Source: Stenotrophomonas sp. ZAC14D1_NAIMI4_1
GTDB taxonomy: Bacteria > Pseudomonadota > Gammaproteobacteria > Xanthomonadales > Xanthomonadaceae
Reading direction: 5' to 3'
Assembly: GCF_003086775.1 (NCBI RefSeq)
Contig: NZ_CP026001.1
Span: 4,368,125 to 4,432,124, forward strand
DNA length: 64,000 nucleotides
The translations under genes were made by a program, and so were the position numbers. Below are positions 24,119-34,050 of this stretch, in pieces; position 1 is the first letter of the stretch, and each line of letters starts with the position of its first letter. The notes under the pieces are model-generated. The model was not told the DNA's origin. It worked only from the letters and a program-made list of their open reading frames with translations, and ran no database searches.

Positions 24119-25783
24119 ATGGCCCCGCAGACCGCAGTACGCCTTTCCTACGAGCAAGCCCGCGACGGCTTCGATATCGCGCAGTGGCAGGACCGCTTCC
24201 AGGGGCGCCTGGACCAGGGCATCAACGCCTGCGTGGAATGCTGCGATCGATACTGCGGAAGCGATCGGCTGGCCCTGCGCTGGATCGATGCGCAGGGCGC
24301 CCTGCATCTGTACACCTTCGACGACCTGCGCGATGCCGCCGCCCGCGCCGCACAGGTGCTGCGTGCCGCCGGCGTCGGCCCGGGCGATGTGGTGGCCGGC
24401 CTGTTGCCGCGCACGCCGGACCTGCTGGCCACCATCCTCGGCACCTGGCGCCTGGGCGCGGTATACCAGCCGCTGTTCACCGCGTTCGGCCCCAAAGCCA
24501 TTGAAAGCCGACTGAAGACCGGCAGCACCCGCCTGCTGGTGACCGACAGCGCACACCGCAGCAGGCTGGACGAACTCGATGCCTGCCCGCCGGTGGCCAC
24601 GGTGCTCGCCCCCGGCCACGCACTGCGCGACGGTGACATCGACTGGCGTGCCGCCACGACGGCGGCCGCGCCACTGCTGGAGCCGGTGCTGCTGCCCGGC
24701 GATGCGCTGATGGCCCTGCTGTCGACCTCCGGCACCACCGGCAGCCCCAAGGGCGTGCCCGTGCCGCTGCGCGCGATGATGGCGTTTGCCAGCTACATGG
24801 AACTGGCCGTCGACCTGCGCGCGGACGACGTGTTCTGGAACATCGCCGACCCTGGCTGGGCCTATGGCCTGTACTACGCGGTGATCGGCCCGCTGCTGCT
24901 GGGCCACGCCACTACCTTCAGCGAAGCCGGCTTCAGCGTGCATGGCCTGAACACCATCATCGGCCAGCTGGGAGTGACCAACCTGGCCGGCTCGCCCACC
25001 GCGTACCGGCAGATCATCGCCGCCGGCCCCCAGGCCAGTGCCGGCATCAAGGGCCAGCTGCGCGTGGTCAGCAGTGCCGGCGAACCGCTGAATCCGGAGA
25101 TTGCCCGCTGGTTTGCCGAGCACCTGCAGACCACCGTGCTGGACCACTACGGGCAGACCGAGACCGGCATGGTGGTGAACAACCACCATGCGCTGGCCCA
25201 CCGCGTGCGCCCGGGGTCATCGGGCTTTGCGATGCCGGGTTACCGCGTGGCCGTGCTGGATGAACAGGGCCATGAACTGCCACCGCGCACGCCCGGCATT
25301 CTCGCGGTGGACCTGAAGCAGTCACCGATCATGTGGTTTACCGGCTACTACCGGGCGGAGACCCCGGCCATCGCCGATGACTACTACCGCACCGGCGACT
25401 CGGTGGAATGCGAGGACGACGGTTCGATCAGTTTCATCGGTCGCTCCGATGATCTGATCACCTCGTCCGGTTACCGCATCGGGCCATTCGACGTGGAGAG
25501 CGCGCTGATGGAGCATCCGTCCGTGGCCGAAGTGGCGGTGATCGGCGTGCCCGACCCGGAGCGGACCGAGATCGTCAAAGCGTTCGTGATCCTGCGCGAC
25601 GGGTTCGAAGGCAGCGACGCGCTGGCGCACGAGCTGCAGCAGCATGTGCGCCATCGCCTGTCCGCGCATGCCTACCCGCGCCAGGTGGAGTTCGTGGTGC
25701 AGGTGCCGAAGACGCCCAGCGGCAAGGTGCAGCGGTTCCTGCTGCGCAAGGCGGAGATCGAGAAGCAGGCCGCAGCCGGCTGA
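24119..25783 (+). CDS. AMP-binding acyl-CoA synthetase
   Basis: The 554-residue cytoplasmic enzyme has the ANL-family motifs: the phosphate loop LLSTSGTTGSPKGVP, the adenine motif DHYGQTETG, the YYRTGD region, the hinge at RSDDLITSSGYRIGPFDVES, and the C-terminal catalytic Lys in PKTPSGKVQRF. The spacing matches acetyl-/medium-chain acyl-CoA synthetases. The substrate is not fixed by sequence, but the convergent neighbour is an AtoE-type short-chain fatty-acid permease, which suggests activation of short acids. The ATG at 24119 is chosen; an in-frame start 54 bases upstream has weaker context. Confidence 0.85.
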   Translation: MAPQTAVRLSYEQARDGFDIAQWQDRFQGRLDQGINACVECCDRYCGSDRLALRWIDAQGALHLYTFDDLRDAAARAAQVLRAAGVGPGDVVAGLLPRTPDLLATILGTWRLGAVYQPLFTAFGPKAIESRLKTGSTRLLVTDSAHRSRLDELDACPPVATVLAPGHALRDGDIDWRAATTAAAPLLEPVLLPGDALMALLSTSGTTGSPKGVPVPLRAMMAFASYMELAVDLRADDVFWNIADPGWAYGLYYAVIGPLLLGHATTFSEAGFSVHGLNTIIGQLGVTNLAGSPTAYRQIIAAGPQASAGIKGQLRVVSSAGEPLNPEIARWFAEHLQTTVLDHYGQTETGMVVNNHHALAHRVRPGSSGFAMPGYRVAVLDEQGHELPPRTPGILAVDLKQSPIMWFTGYYRAETPAIADDYYRTGDSVECEDDGSISFIGRSDDLITSSGYRIGPFDVESALMEHPSVAEVAVIGVPDPERTEIVKAFVILRDGFEGSDALAHELQQHVRHRLSAHAYPRQVEFVVQVPKTPSGKVQRFLLRKAEIEKQAAAG

Positions 25784-25794
25784 TGTTGGTTCCT

Positions 25795-25855
25795 GTAGAG
25801 CCGAGCCTATGCTCGGCTGGCCGTTGCAGGCAGCCGAGCGTGGGCTCGGCTCTAC
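25795..25855. repeat. SMAG dimer
   Basis: GTAGAGCCGAGCCTATGCTCGGCT and an inverted unit ending GGGCTCGGCTCTAC lie between two convergent genes, where the stem may also act as a transcription barrier. Confidence 0.85.
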
Positions 25856-25859
25856 TGGA

Positions 25860-27284
25860 TTAAGGCATCACCGGCGGCACATAGGTCAGGGTCATGCCCA
25901 GCAGCCACAGCAGGCCCAGCACCAGCGGAATGTGCACCAGCAGCTGGATGAAGGTGAAGCCGACGATGTCGCGGGCCTTCAGTCCCAGCACGCCCAGCAG
26001 CGGCAGCATCCAGAACGGGTTGATCAGGTTCGGCAGGGCCTCGGCCGCGTTGTAGACCTGCACCGCCCAGCCCAGGTGCGCCTTCAGTTCGTTGGCCGCC
26101 TGCATCACGTACGGCGCTTCGATGATCCACTTGCCACCGCCAGAGGGCACGAAGAAGCCCAGCACCGCCGAGTAGACGCCCATCACCAGGGCGAAGGTAT
26201 CGGTGCTGGCCACGTGCACGAACAGGCTGGACAGGCGATGCGCCAGGGTCTGCCCGTCGCCGCCGGCCGCGTGGGTGAGGATCATCGCGATGCCGCCGTA
26301 CAGCGGGAACTGGATGAGCACGCCGGTGGTGCTGGGCACCGCCTTGGCCACTGCGTTGAGGAAGCTGCGCGGGCGCCAGTGCAGCAGCAGGCCGAGCGAA
26401 ATGAACAGGAAATTGTAGGTGTTGAGGTTGGCGATGGCGGTGACCACCGGCTTGTTGGCGAACTCGTTGAACAGCCAGCCGAAGGCCAGCAGCGAGAGCA
26501 GCACGGTCAGCAGCGGGCTGTACTCCAGCCATTCACCCGGGCGCGTGCGCTGCTGCAGCGGCTCCGGCTCGGCCTGCGCGGCACCGGGGAAATCCTCGGC
26601 GGTACGTGCACTGCCAGCGGCCGGCGCGGTCAGCCAGGCAATCAGCAGCGAGACCAGGATCAGCACCGCGGTCAGCGCGATCGACTGCCACAGGAAGATG
26701 GTCTCGGTGAAAGGCAGCACGCCGGTGATCTCCACCAGGCCGGGCGGCATGCTGGCCGGGTTGGCCTGCAGCTGCGCGGCCGACGAACTCAGGCCCATCG
26801 CCCACACCGCGCCCAGCCCCAGGTAGGCCGAGGCACCGGCGGCGCGGTAATCCATGCGCAGCTCGGTGCGGCGTGCGAGTGCGCGCACCAGCAGGCCGCC
26901 GAACACCAGCGAGAAGCCCCAGCTGAGCAGGGAGGCCAACATGCTGACCAAGCCCACGTAGACCACGGCACCGCGACCGGTGCGCGGCACCCGCGCGAGG
27001 AAATCGATGAAGCGCGCCACCACCGGCGCCGTGGCCAGCGCATAGCCGCCGATGACCACGAAGGCCATCTGCATGGTGAAGGGGATCAGGCTCCAGAAGC
27101 CGTCGCCGAAGGCGCTGGCCGTGGCCTGCGGGGTCGAGCCGAAGCCCATCGCCGCCACCGCGACGATGACCACGCCCAGCACCGCGAACACGTACGCATC
27201 GGGGAACCACTTTTCCGCCCAGGCGGCCGAACGCAGCGCCGCGCGCGCCATCCAGCCATCCTGTACTGCTGCCGTCGAGGCCAT
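25860..27284 (-). CDS. atoE: AtoE-type short-chain fatty-acid transporter
   Basis: The 474-residue polytopic inner-membrane protein has about 11-12 hydrophobic segments. Its layout matches the AtoE family (TIGR00366): WFPDAYVFAVLGVVIVAVAAMGFG at the N terminus, GGYALATAPVVARFIDFLARVP, LLSWGFSLVFGGLLVRALARR, and 'GFFVPSGGGKWIIEAPYVMQAA' late in the protein. AtoE imports short-chain acids such as butyrate/acetoacetate. Placement next to an acyl-CoA synthetase on the opposite strand supports short-acid use, though no acetoacetate CoA-transferase (AtoDA) is present. Confidence 0.85.
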   Translation of the reverse strand: MASTAAVQDGWMARAALRSAAWAEKWFPDAYVFAVLGVVIVAVAAMGFGSTPQATASAFGDGFWSLIPFTMQMAFVVIGGYALATAPVVARFIDFLARVPRTGRGAVVYVGLVSMLASLLSWGFSLVFGGLLVRALARRTELRMDYRAAGASAYLGLGAVWAMGLSSSAAQLQANPASMPPGLVEITGVLPFTETIFLWQSIALTAVLILVSLLIAWLTAPAAGSARTAEDFPGAAQAEPEPLQQRTRPGEWLEYSPLLTVLLSLLAFGWLFNEFANKPVVTAIANLNTYNFLFISLGLLLHWRPRSFLNAVAKAVPSTTGVLIQFPLYGGIAMILTHAAGGDGQTLAHRLSSLFVHVASTDTFALVMGVYSAVLGFFVPSGGGKWIIEAPYVMQAANELKAHLGWAVQVYNAAEALPNLINPFWMLPLLGVLGLKARDIVGFTFIQLLVHIPLVLGLLWLLGMTLTYVPPVMP

Positions 27285-27370
27285 CGCCTACCCTCCCAGG
27301 TTCGATGGGCCGATTCTGGGCGGTGAGGTGCGGGCTGTCAGCCACCTATTGGTCGTAGGTGGCAGAGGGG

Positions 27371-27930
27371 GTAGTGCCGGCCGCTGGCCGGCAATCGCGC
27401 GATCGCGCACGCGCGCAGCCGGCCAGCGGCCGGCTCTACCATCCATGGGTCGCACGTCGCGGAAGGAGGTAGTGCCGGCCGCTGGCCGGCAATCGCGCGA
27501 TCGCGCACGCGCGCAGCCGGCCAGCGGCCGGCTCTACCATCCATGGGTCACACGTCGCGGAAGGAGGTAGTGCCGGCCGCTGGCCGGCAACCCCGCGATC
27601 GCGCACGCGCGCAGCCGGCCAGCGGCCGGCTCTACCATCCATGGGTCGCACGACGCGGAAGGAGGTAGTGCCGGCCGCTGGCCGGCAACCCCGCGATCGC
27701 GCACGCGCGCAGCCGGCCAGCGGCCGGCTCTACCATCCATGGGTCGCACGTCGCGGAAGGGGGTAGTGCCGGCCGCTGGCCGGCAACCCCGCGATCGCGC
27801 ACGCGCGCAGCCGGCCAGCGGCCGGCTCTACCATCTATGGGTCGCACGTCGCGGAAGGAGGTAGTGCCGGCCGCTCGCCGGCAACCCCGCGATCGCGCAC
27901 GTGCGCAGCCGGCCAGCGGCCGGCTCTACC
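27371..27930. repeat. six-unit 98-bp tandem array of SMAG dimers
   Basis: Units start at 27371, 27469, 27567, 27665, 27763 and 27861, an exact 98-bp step. Each has a GTAG...CTAC dimer of about 70 bp (GTAGTGCCGGCCGCTGGCC, centre GCGCGATCGCGCAC, inverted GGCCAGCGGCCGGCTCTAC) and a 28-bp linker with CCATGGGTCGCACG. Copies differ by only a few bases (ATCGC/CCCGC in the loop, GTCACA in linker 2). The array fills the gap between atoE and ubiA. Open frames inside it are by-products of the repetition. Confidence 0.95.
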
Positions 27931-27941
27931 AGACCCGGGGG

Positions 27942-28835
27942 TCAGCGCAGCGCCAGGTCCACGGCGATGCCGGCGAACAGCGCCGCGCCTACCCAGTTGT
28001 TGTGCAGGAACGCCTTGAAGCACGGCCCGCGCTCGCGGTTGCGGCAGATCCAGAATTCGTACACCACCAGCACCGTGGCCACCGCCACGCCAGCGAGGTA
28101 GTAGCCACCCAGCCCGCCACGCACGCCCACCAAGGCCATCGTGGCCAGGAACAGGGCGTACAGCACGCCCTGGATGACCAGGTCCAGCTCACCAAACAGG
28201 ATGGCGGTGGAGTGCGAGCCCATCTTCAGGTCGTCTTCGCGGTCGACCATGGCGTACCAGGTGTCATACGCGGTGGACCACAGGATGTTGCCGGCGTACA
28301 GCAGCCAGCCCAGCATCGGCACTTCACCCTGCACGGCGGCGAAGGCCATCGGGATGCCCCAGCCGAAGGACATGCCCAGGTAGACCTGCGGCAGGTGCGT
28401 GTAGCGCTTCAGGTAGGGGTAGCTGGCGGCCAGGAACACGCCGATGAAGCTCAGGCCGATCGTCAGCCCGTTCAGGGTGAGCACCAGGCCGAAGGCCACC
28501 AGCATCAGCACGGCGAACAGCGCCAGCGCCGCACGGCCGCTGATCGCCCCGGTGGCCAGCGGGCGCGCCTTGGTGCGCTCCACGTGCGGGTCCAGCCAGC
28601 GGTCGGCGTAATCGTTGATGACGCAGCCGGCAGAACGGGTGAGCCAGACGCCTGCGGTGAACACGAACAGGGTCCACAGCGGCGGCAGGCCGCCAGCGGC
28701 CAGCCACAGCGCCCACCAGGTGGGCCACAGCAGCAGCAGGGTGCCGATCGGGCGATCGGCGCGCATCAGGGACCAGTAGTGACGCCAGCGCGGCGTCGGC
28801 GCCGGATGCGGCGCGGAAAGAGGGGTGTCAGCCAT
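27942..28835 (-). CDS. ubiA: 4-hydroxybenzoate polyprenyltransferase
   Basis: The 297-residue inner-membrane enzyme has about nine membrane segments. It carries both Asp-rich motifs of the UbiA family: NDYADRWLD (loop 2-3) and [13 protein letters not shown] (loop 6-7), which bind Mg-diphosphate. Length and the [22 protein letters not shown] opening fit UbiA of ubiquinone synthesis, which joins a polyprenyl chain to 4-hydroxybenzoate. The usual partner ubiC is not adjacent. The gene is single, and its stop lies 12 bp from the repeat array. Confidence 0.92.
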   Translation of the reverse strand: MADTPLSAPHPAPTPRWRHYWSLMRADRPIGTLLLLWPTWWALWLAAGGLPPLWTLFVFTAGVWLTRSAGCVINDYADRWLDPHVERTKARPLATGAISGRAALALFAVLMLVAFGLVLTLNGLTIGLSFIGVFLAASYPYLKRYTHLPQVYLGMSFGWGIPMAFAAVQGEVPMLGWLLYAGNILWSTAYDTWYAMVDREDDLKMGSHSTAILFGELDLVIQGVLYALFLATMALVGVRGGLGGYYLAGVAVATVLVVYEFWICRNRERGPCFKAFLHNNWVGAALFAGIAVDLALR

Positions 28836-28879
28836 GGCGATAGGATACTCCTGCGCTGAAGGGACGGCGGCGGGGGCCT

Positions 28880-28917
28880 GGAAAAGACAGAGCCCGATGC
28901 GCCTGCGCGCACCGGGC
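28880..28917 (-). terminator. intrinsic terminator of the tyrosine-kinase gene
   Basis: On the minus strand the stem GCCCGGTGCGC pairs with GCGCATCGGGC around a short loop (28892-28917), with one internal mismatch. It is followed by TCTGTCTTTTCC. It lies 26 bases past the stop of the gene at 28943. Confidence 0.7.
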
Positions 28918-28942
28918 CCCGGTGTCCTGCCCTGCGAAAGGA

Positions 28943-31168
28943 TCAGGCCTTTTCGTCGGACTTGTACTCGTAGTAGCCGTAGCTGTAATAGCCCGTGGCA
29001 CGCTTCTCGACCGCGTTGAAGATCGCACCCTTGATCTGCACGCCGTTCTGCTCGAAGCGCTGCAGCGTCAGCTCGATTTCCTTGGCCTGGTTCACGCCGA
29101 AACGGGTGACCAGCAGGCTCGAGCCAGCGTGGGTGGCGACCAGCGCCGGATCGGTCACGGCCAGGATCGGCGGCGTATCGACGATCACCAAGTCGTACTT
29201 GCCGGACATGTCCTGCAGCAGCTGCGCGAAGCGCGGGTGCATCAGCAGCTCGGCCGGGTTCGGCGGAATGTCACCACGCACCATGTAGTGCATGTTGTCC
29301 AGGCCGGCTACCGGATGGATCACGTCGTCGACGCTGAGCTTGCCACCCAGCACGTCCGACAGGCCCTTCTGGTGCGACACACCCAGGATCTTGTGCAGGG
29401 TGCCCTTGCGCATGTCGGCGTCGATAACCAGCACGCGCTGGCCCGCCTGCGCGATGACCGCGGCCAAGTTGGTGGACACGAAGGTCTTGCCCACGCCCGG
29501 GCGCGGGCCCGAGATGGTCAGGATGTTGTTCTTCGCTTCCAGCATGGCGAAGTGCAGGCTGGTACGCAGGCTGCGCAGCGCTTCCACGGTCGGGTCCGCC
29601 GGGGCGGTCACCGCCAGCAGGTGCTGGCGACCGTCGGCCACCACGCGCGTACCGTGCTTGCCCTTGCGCAGCTTGGGCAGGGTGTTGGACACGCTGAGCG
29701 GGATCGCGGCGTAGACCGGCAGGCCCAGGGCTTCGATGTCCGCCGGGTCTTCGATGCCCGGGTTGAGCATGCGCTGGAGGAAGACGGCACCCGCAGACAG
29801 GAGCATGCCAAGAAGCGTTGCAATGATGACAATGATCTTCTTCTGCGGCTTGACCGGGTTGACGATGTCAACCACCGCTGGATCCACGATTCGAACGTTG
29901 CCGACGGCGCCGGCGCGGGCAACATCCAACTGCTGCGCCTGATTCAATAGTGCGGTGTAAAGCTCATTGCTGACCTGCAGATCGCGGGTCAGACGAAGCA
30001 ACTCCTGCTGGGTATCAGGCAACTGTCCAACCTGCCGCTGAAAACCGGCTTTTCGCCCTTCCAAGTCGCTAATTTGCTTCAGCAATGCCCGGTAGGCAGG
30101 ATGCTCGCGGGTGAAACTGCGATCCATCTCCGCCTGTCTCAGCCGCAGCTGCTGGATGCTGGCCTCTACGGCAACTTCCTGTTCCAGCAGTCCCTTTGTC
30201 TGCATGGTGATGTCGACGGAGTTTGAACGCGACTGGTATGCGCTCATCTCCGCCTGCGCCTGCTCCACTTGACGGCGGATGGTCGGCAACTGTTCTTTGA
30301 CGAACTGAAGCTGCGACGCTGCCTCAGCGGAACTCCGGTCGACGTTCTGCCGCACATACGATTCGATGACCCGCTGCACCACAGCCTGCGCACGATCCGG
30401 ATTCGAGTCCTCGAATCGAACCTGCAGAATCCCGGACTCCTTCCCGAGCTCTGAGGCACGAACGCCATCCTGCAGCGCAGATATCACATCAAGTCGACGC
30501 AGTTTTGTAACCAGGAAACGAGTACCTGGGTTAGCGTGAAGCGCTGCCACTTCAAGTGTCACGCCACGCCCAACCGCCGGTTGCCCCACCTGCCCCTTCA
30601 GAAGAAGGTTGCCATCTGAATCGGAAACGCTGAACGTGCCGGCCTTCTCGCCAGCTTCCAAGGTCAATGGCACTGAAACGAGGAAGGGAGGTACGTCAAG
30701 CCGGTGGACAGCAAGATCCTCACCACCCCAGCCATAACGACTCATGCCAAACCGAGGCGCCGCTACCTGACCCACGGACTCTGGCTGGAAGCGCCGGGCC
30801 AGGAATTCACCGATCAGGGGGAAGCGAGACGGCGCGACTTGGATGTCCAACTGCAAATCGTCGACGGCACTGCCAACGACGGTCCGCGAGGTGAGCAGGG
30901 CCACCTCAGTCGTTGCCGCGGTGCTACCGCCACCGGTCAACGAATTCAGGTCGGACAGGCCAGGGATCGAAGGTACCTTTGACTCTACCTGCACCATGGC
31001 CTGCGCCTGGTAGACCGGCGTCGAAAGAATCGCATACAGCACGCCAACAACGGCGAACACAGCCGTCGTGCAGATGATCCACCACTTGCGGTCGATGAAG
31101 ATGCCAGCCAGCTCGCGCAGGTCGAGCTCATCATCCTTGGTCACTCGTGATTCCGTTTGTTTTGTCAT
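28943..31168 (-). CDS. wzc: Wzc/GumC-type polysaccharide co-polymerase and BY tyrosine autokinase
   Basis: The product is about 741 residues and fuses two parts. Residues 1-480 form a Wzz chain-length domain between two membrane helices ([39 protein letters not shown]) with a periplasmic coiled coil at about 290-410. The cytoplasmic kinase has Walker A ([10 protein letters not shown]), A' ([11 protein letters not shown]) and B ([12 protein letters not shown]) motifs. The last 15 residues carry a Tyr cluster ([10 protein letters not shown]) for autophosphorylation. It controls export and length of the polysaccharide made by the divergent operon. ATG at 31168 or GTG at 31177; neither has a strong ribosome site. 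Base composition looks lower in the 5' half of the gene (right part) than in the kinase half. Confidence 0.88.
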   Translation of the reverse strand: MTKQTESRVTKDDELDLRELAGIFIDRKWWIICTTAVFAVVGVLYAILSTPVYQAQAMVQVESKVPSIPGLSDLNSLTGGGSTAATTEVALLTSRTVVGSAVDDLQLDIQVAPSRFPLIGEFLARRFQPESVGQVAAPRFGMSRYGWGGEDLAVHRLDVPPFLVSVPLTLEAGEKAGTFSVSDSDGNLLLKGQVGQPAVGRGVTLEVAALHANPGTRFLVTKLRRLDVISALQDGVRASELGKESGILQVRFEDSNPDRAQAVVQRVIESYVRQNVDRSSAEAASQLQFVKEQLPTIRRQVEQAQAEMSAYQSRSNSVDITMQTKGLLEQEVAVEASIQQLRLRQAEMDRSFTREHPAYRALLKQISDLEGRKAGFQRQVGQLPDTQQELLRLTRDLQVSNELYTALLNQAQQLDVARAGAVGNVRIVDPAVVDIVNPVKPQKKIIVIIATLLGMLLSAGAVFLQRMLNPGIEDPADIEALGLPVYAAIPLSVSNTLPKLRKGKHGTRVVADGRQHLLAVTAPADPTVEALRSLRTSLHFAMLEAKNNILTISGPRPGVGKTFVSTNLAAVIAQAGQRVLVIDADMRKGTLHKILGVSHQKGLSDVLGGKLSVDDVIHPVAGLDNMHYMVRGDIPPNPAELLMHPRFAQLLQDMSGKYDLVIVDTPPILAVTDPALVATHAGSSLLVTRFGVNQAKEIELTLQRFEQNGVQIKGAIFNAVEKRATGYYSYGYYEYKSDEKA

Positions 31169-31177
31169 CGCTTCCAC

Positions 31178-31781
31178 ATGATTTCAGAATCAGAAACGGA
31201 GCCAGCCCCCGCCGGCAAGCCGTTTCACAAATAGTGCCTGACGGAAGCGACCCGGTCAGCCCTTTGCGAAAGGCTGAGCAGGGCTCGGACCATCTGCCAC
31301 GTCGCGTCTGCGCCAGGAAAGTTGCACCCAGCTCAGTAGTTTACCCTATGTTGGAAGAGGCGCGCGGGGTCGCGCCCGACTCTGAGACGGGCGATCTGAG
31401 ATGGACAATCGCCGTGCCCGGGCGCATCTGGGTGAGCTCATTGCCTCAGCCAGCTTGGCCTGACGGTTGAAGTCGCTCGCGCGACCACAGGCAGCCATGT
31501 CGCGCGCACCGCTGTTCAGAATGGGTCGAGAGGTCGCCCAGATATGACGTCACCACCCGGACGGACCGTGAACAGGGCCGCCGAATACTGCCATGAATTT
31601 GACGCTTGTAGTACGATCCCTGAAGTTCCGCAGGGCCGTCTTCACATGATGGGCTTGGGAATTGGGCCGCGATCGCGACCCCACACGTCATGGATTGCGG
31701 CCTGTGCTTGGGGGAGCGCGACGGCACTTCCTGTTGCCCCGCCCCGCCAGCCTGAAGTGCTGCATGCAAAAGGAACTTGAA
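31178..31781. promoter_or_regulatory. 600-bp divergent control region of the EPS locus
   Basis: No credible gene lies between the tyrosine-kinase gene and ugd. The only frames are short and lack ribosome sites. Both promoters must be here. Short GTCGCGCG-type inverted segments occur near 31463-31500, but I cannot assign an operator. The length suggests a long leader or several regulator sites, as is common before capsule/EPS operons. Confidence 0.4.
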
Positions 31782-32948
31782 ATGAAGATTGCCGTGGCCG
31801 GCACTGGATACGTCGGCCTGTCCAACGCAGTATTGCTTGCGCAGCATCACCAAGTCGTTGCGCTGGATATCAACCCTGATCGGGTGGATCTCATCAATTC
31901 TCGAAAGGCTCCGATCGAGGATGTCGAGATTGCAGACTTCCTTGCCAACAAGCCTCTCGACCTTACTGCAACGCTAGATTGTCGAGAAGCATACGAAGGC
32001 GCTGCCTTCGTTATTATCGCAACACCAACCGATTACGATCCCCAGACAAACTACTTCAATACGAAGTCGGTAGAGTCCGTCATTCAGGACGTACTGGAAG
32101 TAAATCGCCAGGCAGTGATGGTGATCAAGTCGACCGTGCCAGTAGGGTGCACGGAGGAGCTGCGCAGGCGCTTCGGCACCGACAACATCATTTTTTCGCC
32201 AGAGTTCCTCAGGGAGGGCAAAGCTCTCTACGACAACCTGCATCCGAGCCGCATCATCGTCGGTGAGATGTCCGATCGCGCGACTGCTTTTGCCAATCTG
32301 CTGAAACAAGGTGCAATCCGCAAGGATGTACCAACGCTCTTCACCGATGCGACCGAGGCTGAGGCCATCAAGCTGTTTGCCAATACGTACTTGGCGATGC
32401 GCGTGGCGTATTTCAACGAACTTGATACGTATGCAGCTGCTCATGGGCTGGATACCCGCCAGATCATCGAGGGCGTCAGCCTGGATCCCCGTATCGGCGC
32501 ACACTACAACAATCCTTCGTTTGGCTACGGGGGCTACTGCCTGCCCAAGGATACAAAGCAGCTCCTTGCCAATTACAGCAACGTCCCCCAAAACCTGATC
32601 CATGCCGTTGTCGAAGCAAATCGAACGCGAAAGGACTTCATTGCCGATGAAGTCATTCGTCGCTGCCCAAAAGTCGTTGGCATCTATCGCCTTGTAATGA
32701 AATCCGGCTCCGACAACTTCCGCGCATCCGCGATCCAAGGCGTAATGAAGCGGATCAAGGCCAAGGGTATCGAAGTCATCGTTTACGAGCCGGTACTCAC
32801 TACCAGCGACTTCTACAGATCACGCGTCGTCAACGACCTCGCGGCGTTCAAAGAACAAGCAGATGTTATTCTCGCCAATCGCATTTCTGCGGAAATTGCA
32901 GATGTCGAGGATAAGGTCTATACGCGCGACCTCTTCGGTGCTGATTGA
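31782..32948 (+). CDS. ugd: UDP-glucose 6-dehydrogenase
   Basis: The 388-residue cytoplasmic enzyme oxidises UDP-glucose twice to UDP-glucuronate. The NAD site GTGYVG lies at residues 7-12, the catalytic Cys253 in [10 protein letters not shown], and the active-site Lys region is in [18 protein letters not shown]. Length matches the short Ugd type of E. coli. The ATG at 31782 follows AAAGGAACTTG. As first gene of the EPS operon it provides uronic acid for the repeat unit, which fits the uronate lyase at the far end. Composition is lower in GC than backbone genes. Confidence 0.93.
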   Translation: MKIAVAGTGYVGLSNAVLLAQHHQVVALDINPDRVDLINSRKAPIEDVEIADFLANKPLDLTATLDCREAYEGAAFVIIATPTDYDPQTNYFNTKSVESVIQDVLEVNRQAVMVIKSTVPVGCTEELRRRFGTDNIIFSPEFLREGKALYDNLHPSRIIVGEMSDRATAFANLLKQGAIRKDVPTLFTDATEAEAIKLFANTYLAMRVAYFNELDTYAAAHGLDTRQIIEGVSLDPRIGAHYNNPSFGYGGYCLPKDTKQLLANYSNVPQNLIHAVVEANRTRKDFIADEVIRRCPKVVGIYRLVMKSGSDNFRASAIQGVMKRIKAKGIEVIVYEPVLTTSDFYRSRVVNDLAAFKEQADVILANRISAEIADVEDKVYTRDLFGAD

Positions 32949-32959
32949 TCAAGCACCGG

Positions 32960-34045
32960 ATGAACATGCATTCCACCAAAACAGTCTCATTCATGAGCAT
33001 CAAGACCCAGTTTGACAATCTGGGCGACGCGCTTATCAACCGCGAACTCTGCCGGCTCGCCGCCAGAAGGACCCTTACCTATGTCGATTTTTCCAGAGCT
33101 CCGCAGAGCTTTGAATCCTCGATGCGGGTTGATGGCCAGCAGAACGTCGTCAGCCTTCGCAAGCGCGGCTTCGCGCAGCTGTTACAACTGATGGTCCGAC
33201 ACCGACTGCAGGGTGATAGGTGCGTATTTTTTTTGAACCCGGGCGGTCTAGGCGGAAGAAAGAAGTCACGAAAGAGCCTTCTGGCCGCATCTCTATATAA
33301 CGTAATCCTCTCCGCACTTTATCTCGCAGGCGTCCGTATCTGTCATGTCGGCATGTCATTTGATGCCATGGATTGGCCTGAGAGAATCGTAGCCGGATGG
33401 CGGAGACGCCTTCTTTACTCGTTCGCGGTGCGCGATCGCATCAGCGAGAGCTATCTGCATTCGATTGGCGTGCCCGTCGACGAAGTCGTACCGGACCTGT
33501 CATTCAACCTATATCAGAACCCTGCGCCCTCCGTTGCCCTGCGCCGTGCTGTTGCCTTCAGCTTTCGATTCGATGGCAAGGCTGACGAAAAGGAAGTGCA
33601 GCAGACTGTAAGACGAATAATGGAGGCACTCGGCTCCTCCAACGAGTATCTATTCGTCGTACAGGTGGCTCGCGATGAACCAGGAACGCGGAGGTTGATC
33701 AAGGCACTCGATGGCCATCAGGCGAGCATGCGCCTCGTCATCTGCGACAGCAGCATTGATGACCTGACCCTGCTTTACTCGAGTTGCATTGCCATCTATT
33801 CCAACCGCCTGCACGCTCTGCTTCTCGCGGCCCATGCTGGAGCGTCCCCGTATGCTCTGGTCTCGCGAGGCGCCCAGCCGAAGATCGATGGCATATTCCA
33901 GGATCTGGGCATCAGCGAGCGGGTTCTGTGCGTGGACGAGCCCACGCAAGAGTTCGGCGCCCCCGTCCCGTTCGATATTGAAAGCATGCACGCGCCGTAC
34001 AGAGAGCTGCAGCGCTACTTTGATCGCCAATTGAGTACTCCCTGA
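32960..34045 (+). CDS. polysaccharide pyruvyl transferase family protein
   Basis: The product is about 361 residues. The N-terminal 'FDNLGDALINREL' and the C-terminal 'SNRLHALLLAAHAG' (a His-containing loop equivalent to the FHG motif) mark the PS_pyruv_trans family, which adds a pyruvate ketal from PEP to sugars of EPS. ATG starts at 32960 and 32966 and a TTG at 32945 overlapping ugd are all possible; 32960 is a compromise. It is the first of two such genes in the operon and shares little visible sequence with the second, so they probably modify different sugars. Confidence 0.75.
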   Translation: MNMHSTKTVSFMSIKTQFDNLGDALINRELCRLAARRTLTYVDFSRAPQSFESSMRVDGQQNVVSLRKRGFAQLLQLMVRHRLQGDRCVFFLNPGGLGGRKKSRKSLLAASLYNVILSALYLAGVRICHVGMSFDAMDWPERIVAGWRRRLLYSFAVRDRISESYLHSIGVPVDEVVPDLSFNLYQNPAPSVALRRAVAFSFRFDGKADEKEVQQTVRRIMEALGSSNEYLFVVQVARDEPGTRRLIKALDGHQASMRLVICDSSIDDLTLLYSSCIAIYSNRLHALLLAAHAGASPYALVSRGAQPKIDGIFQDLGISERVLCVDEPTQEFGAPVPFDIESMHAPYRELQRYFDRQLSTP

Positions 34046-34050
34046 TTCCG

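Noticed and set aside
27371..27930. CRISPR-like repeat-spacer array
   Set aside because: The 'spacers' are near-identical and the whole 98-bp unit repeats; GTAG/CTAC ends identify SMAG dimers, and no cas gene is near.
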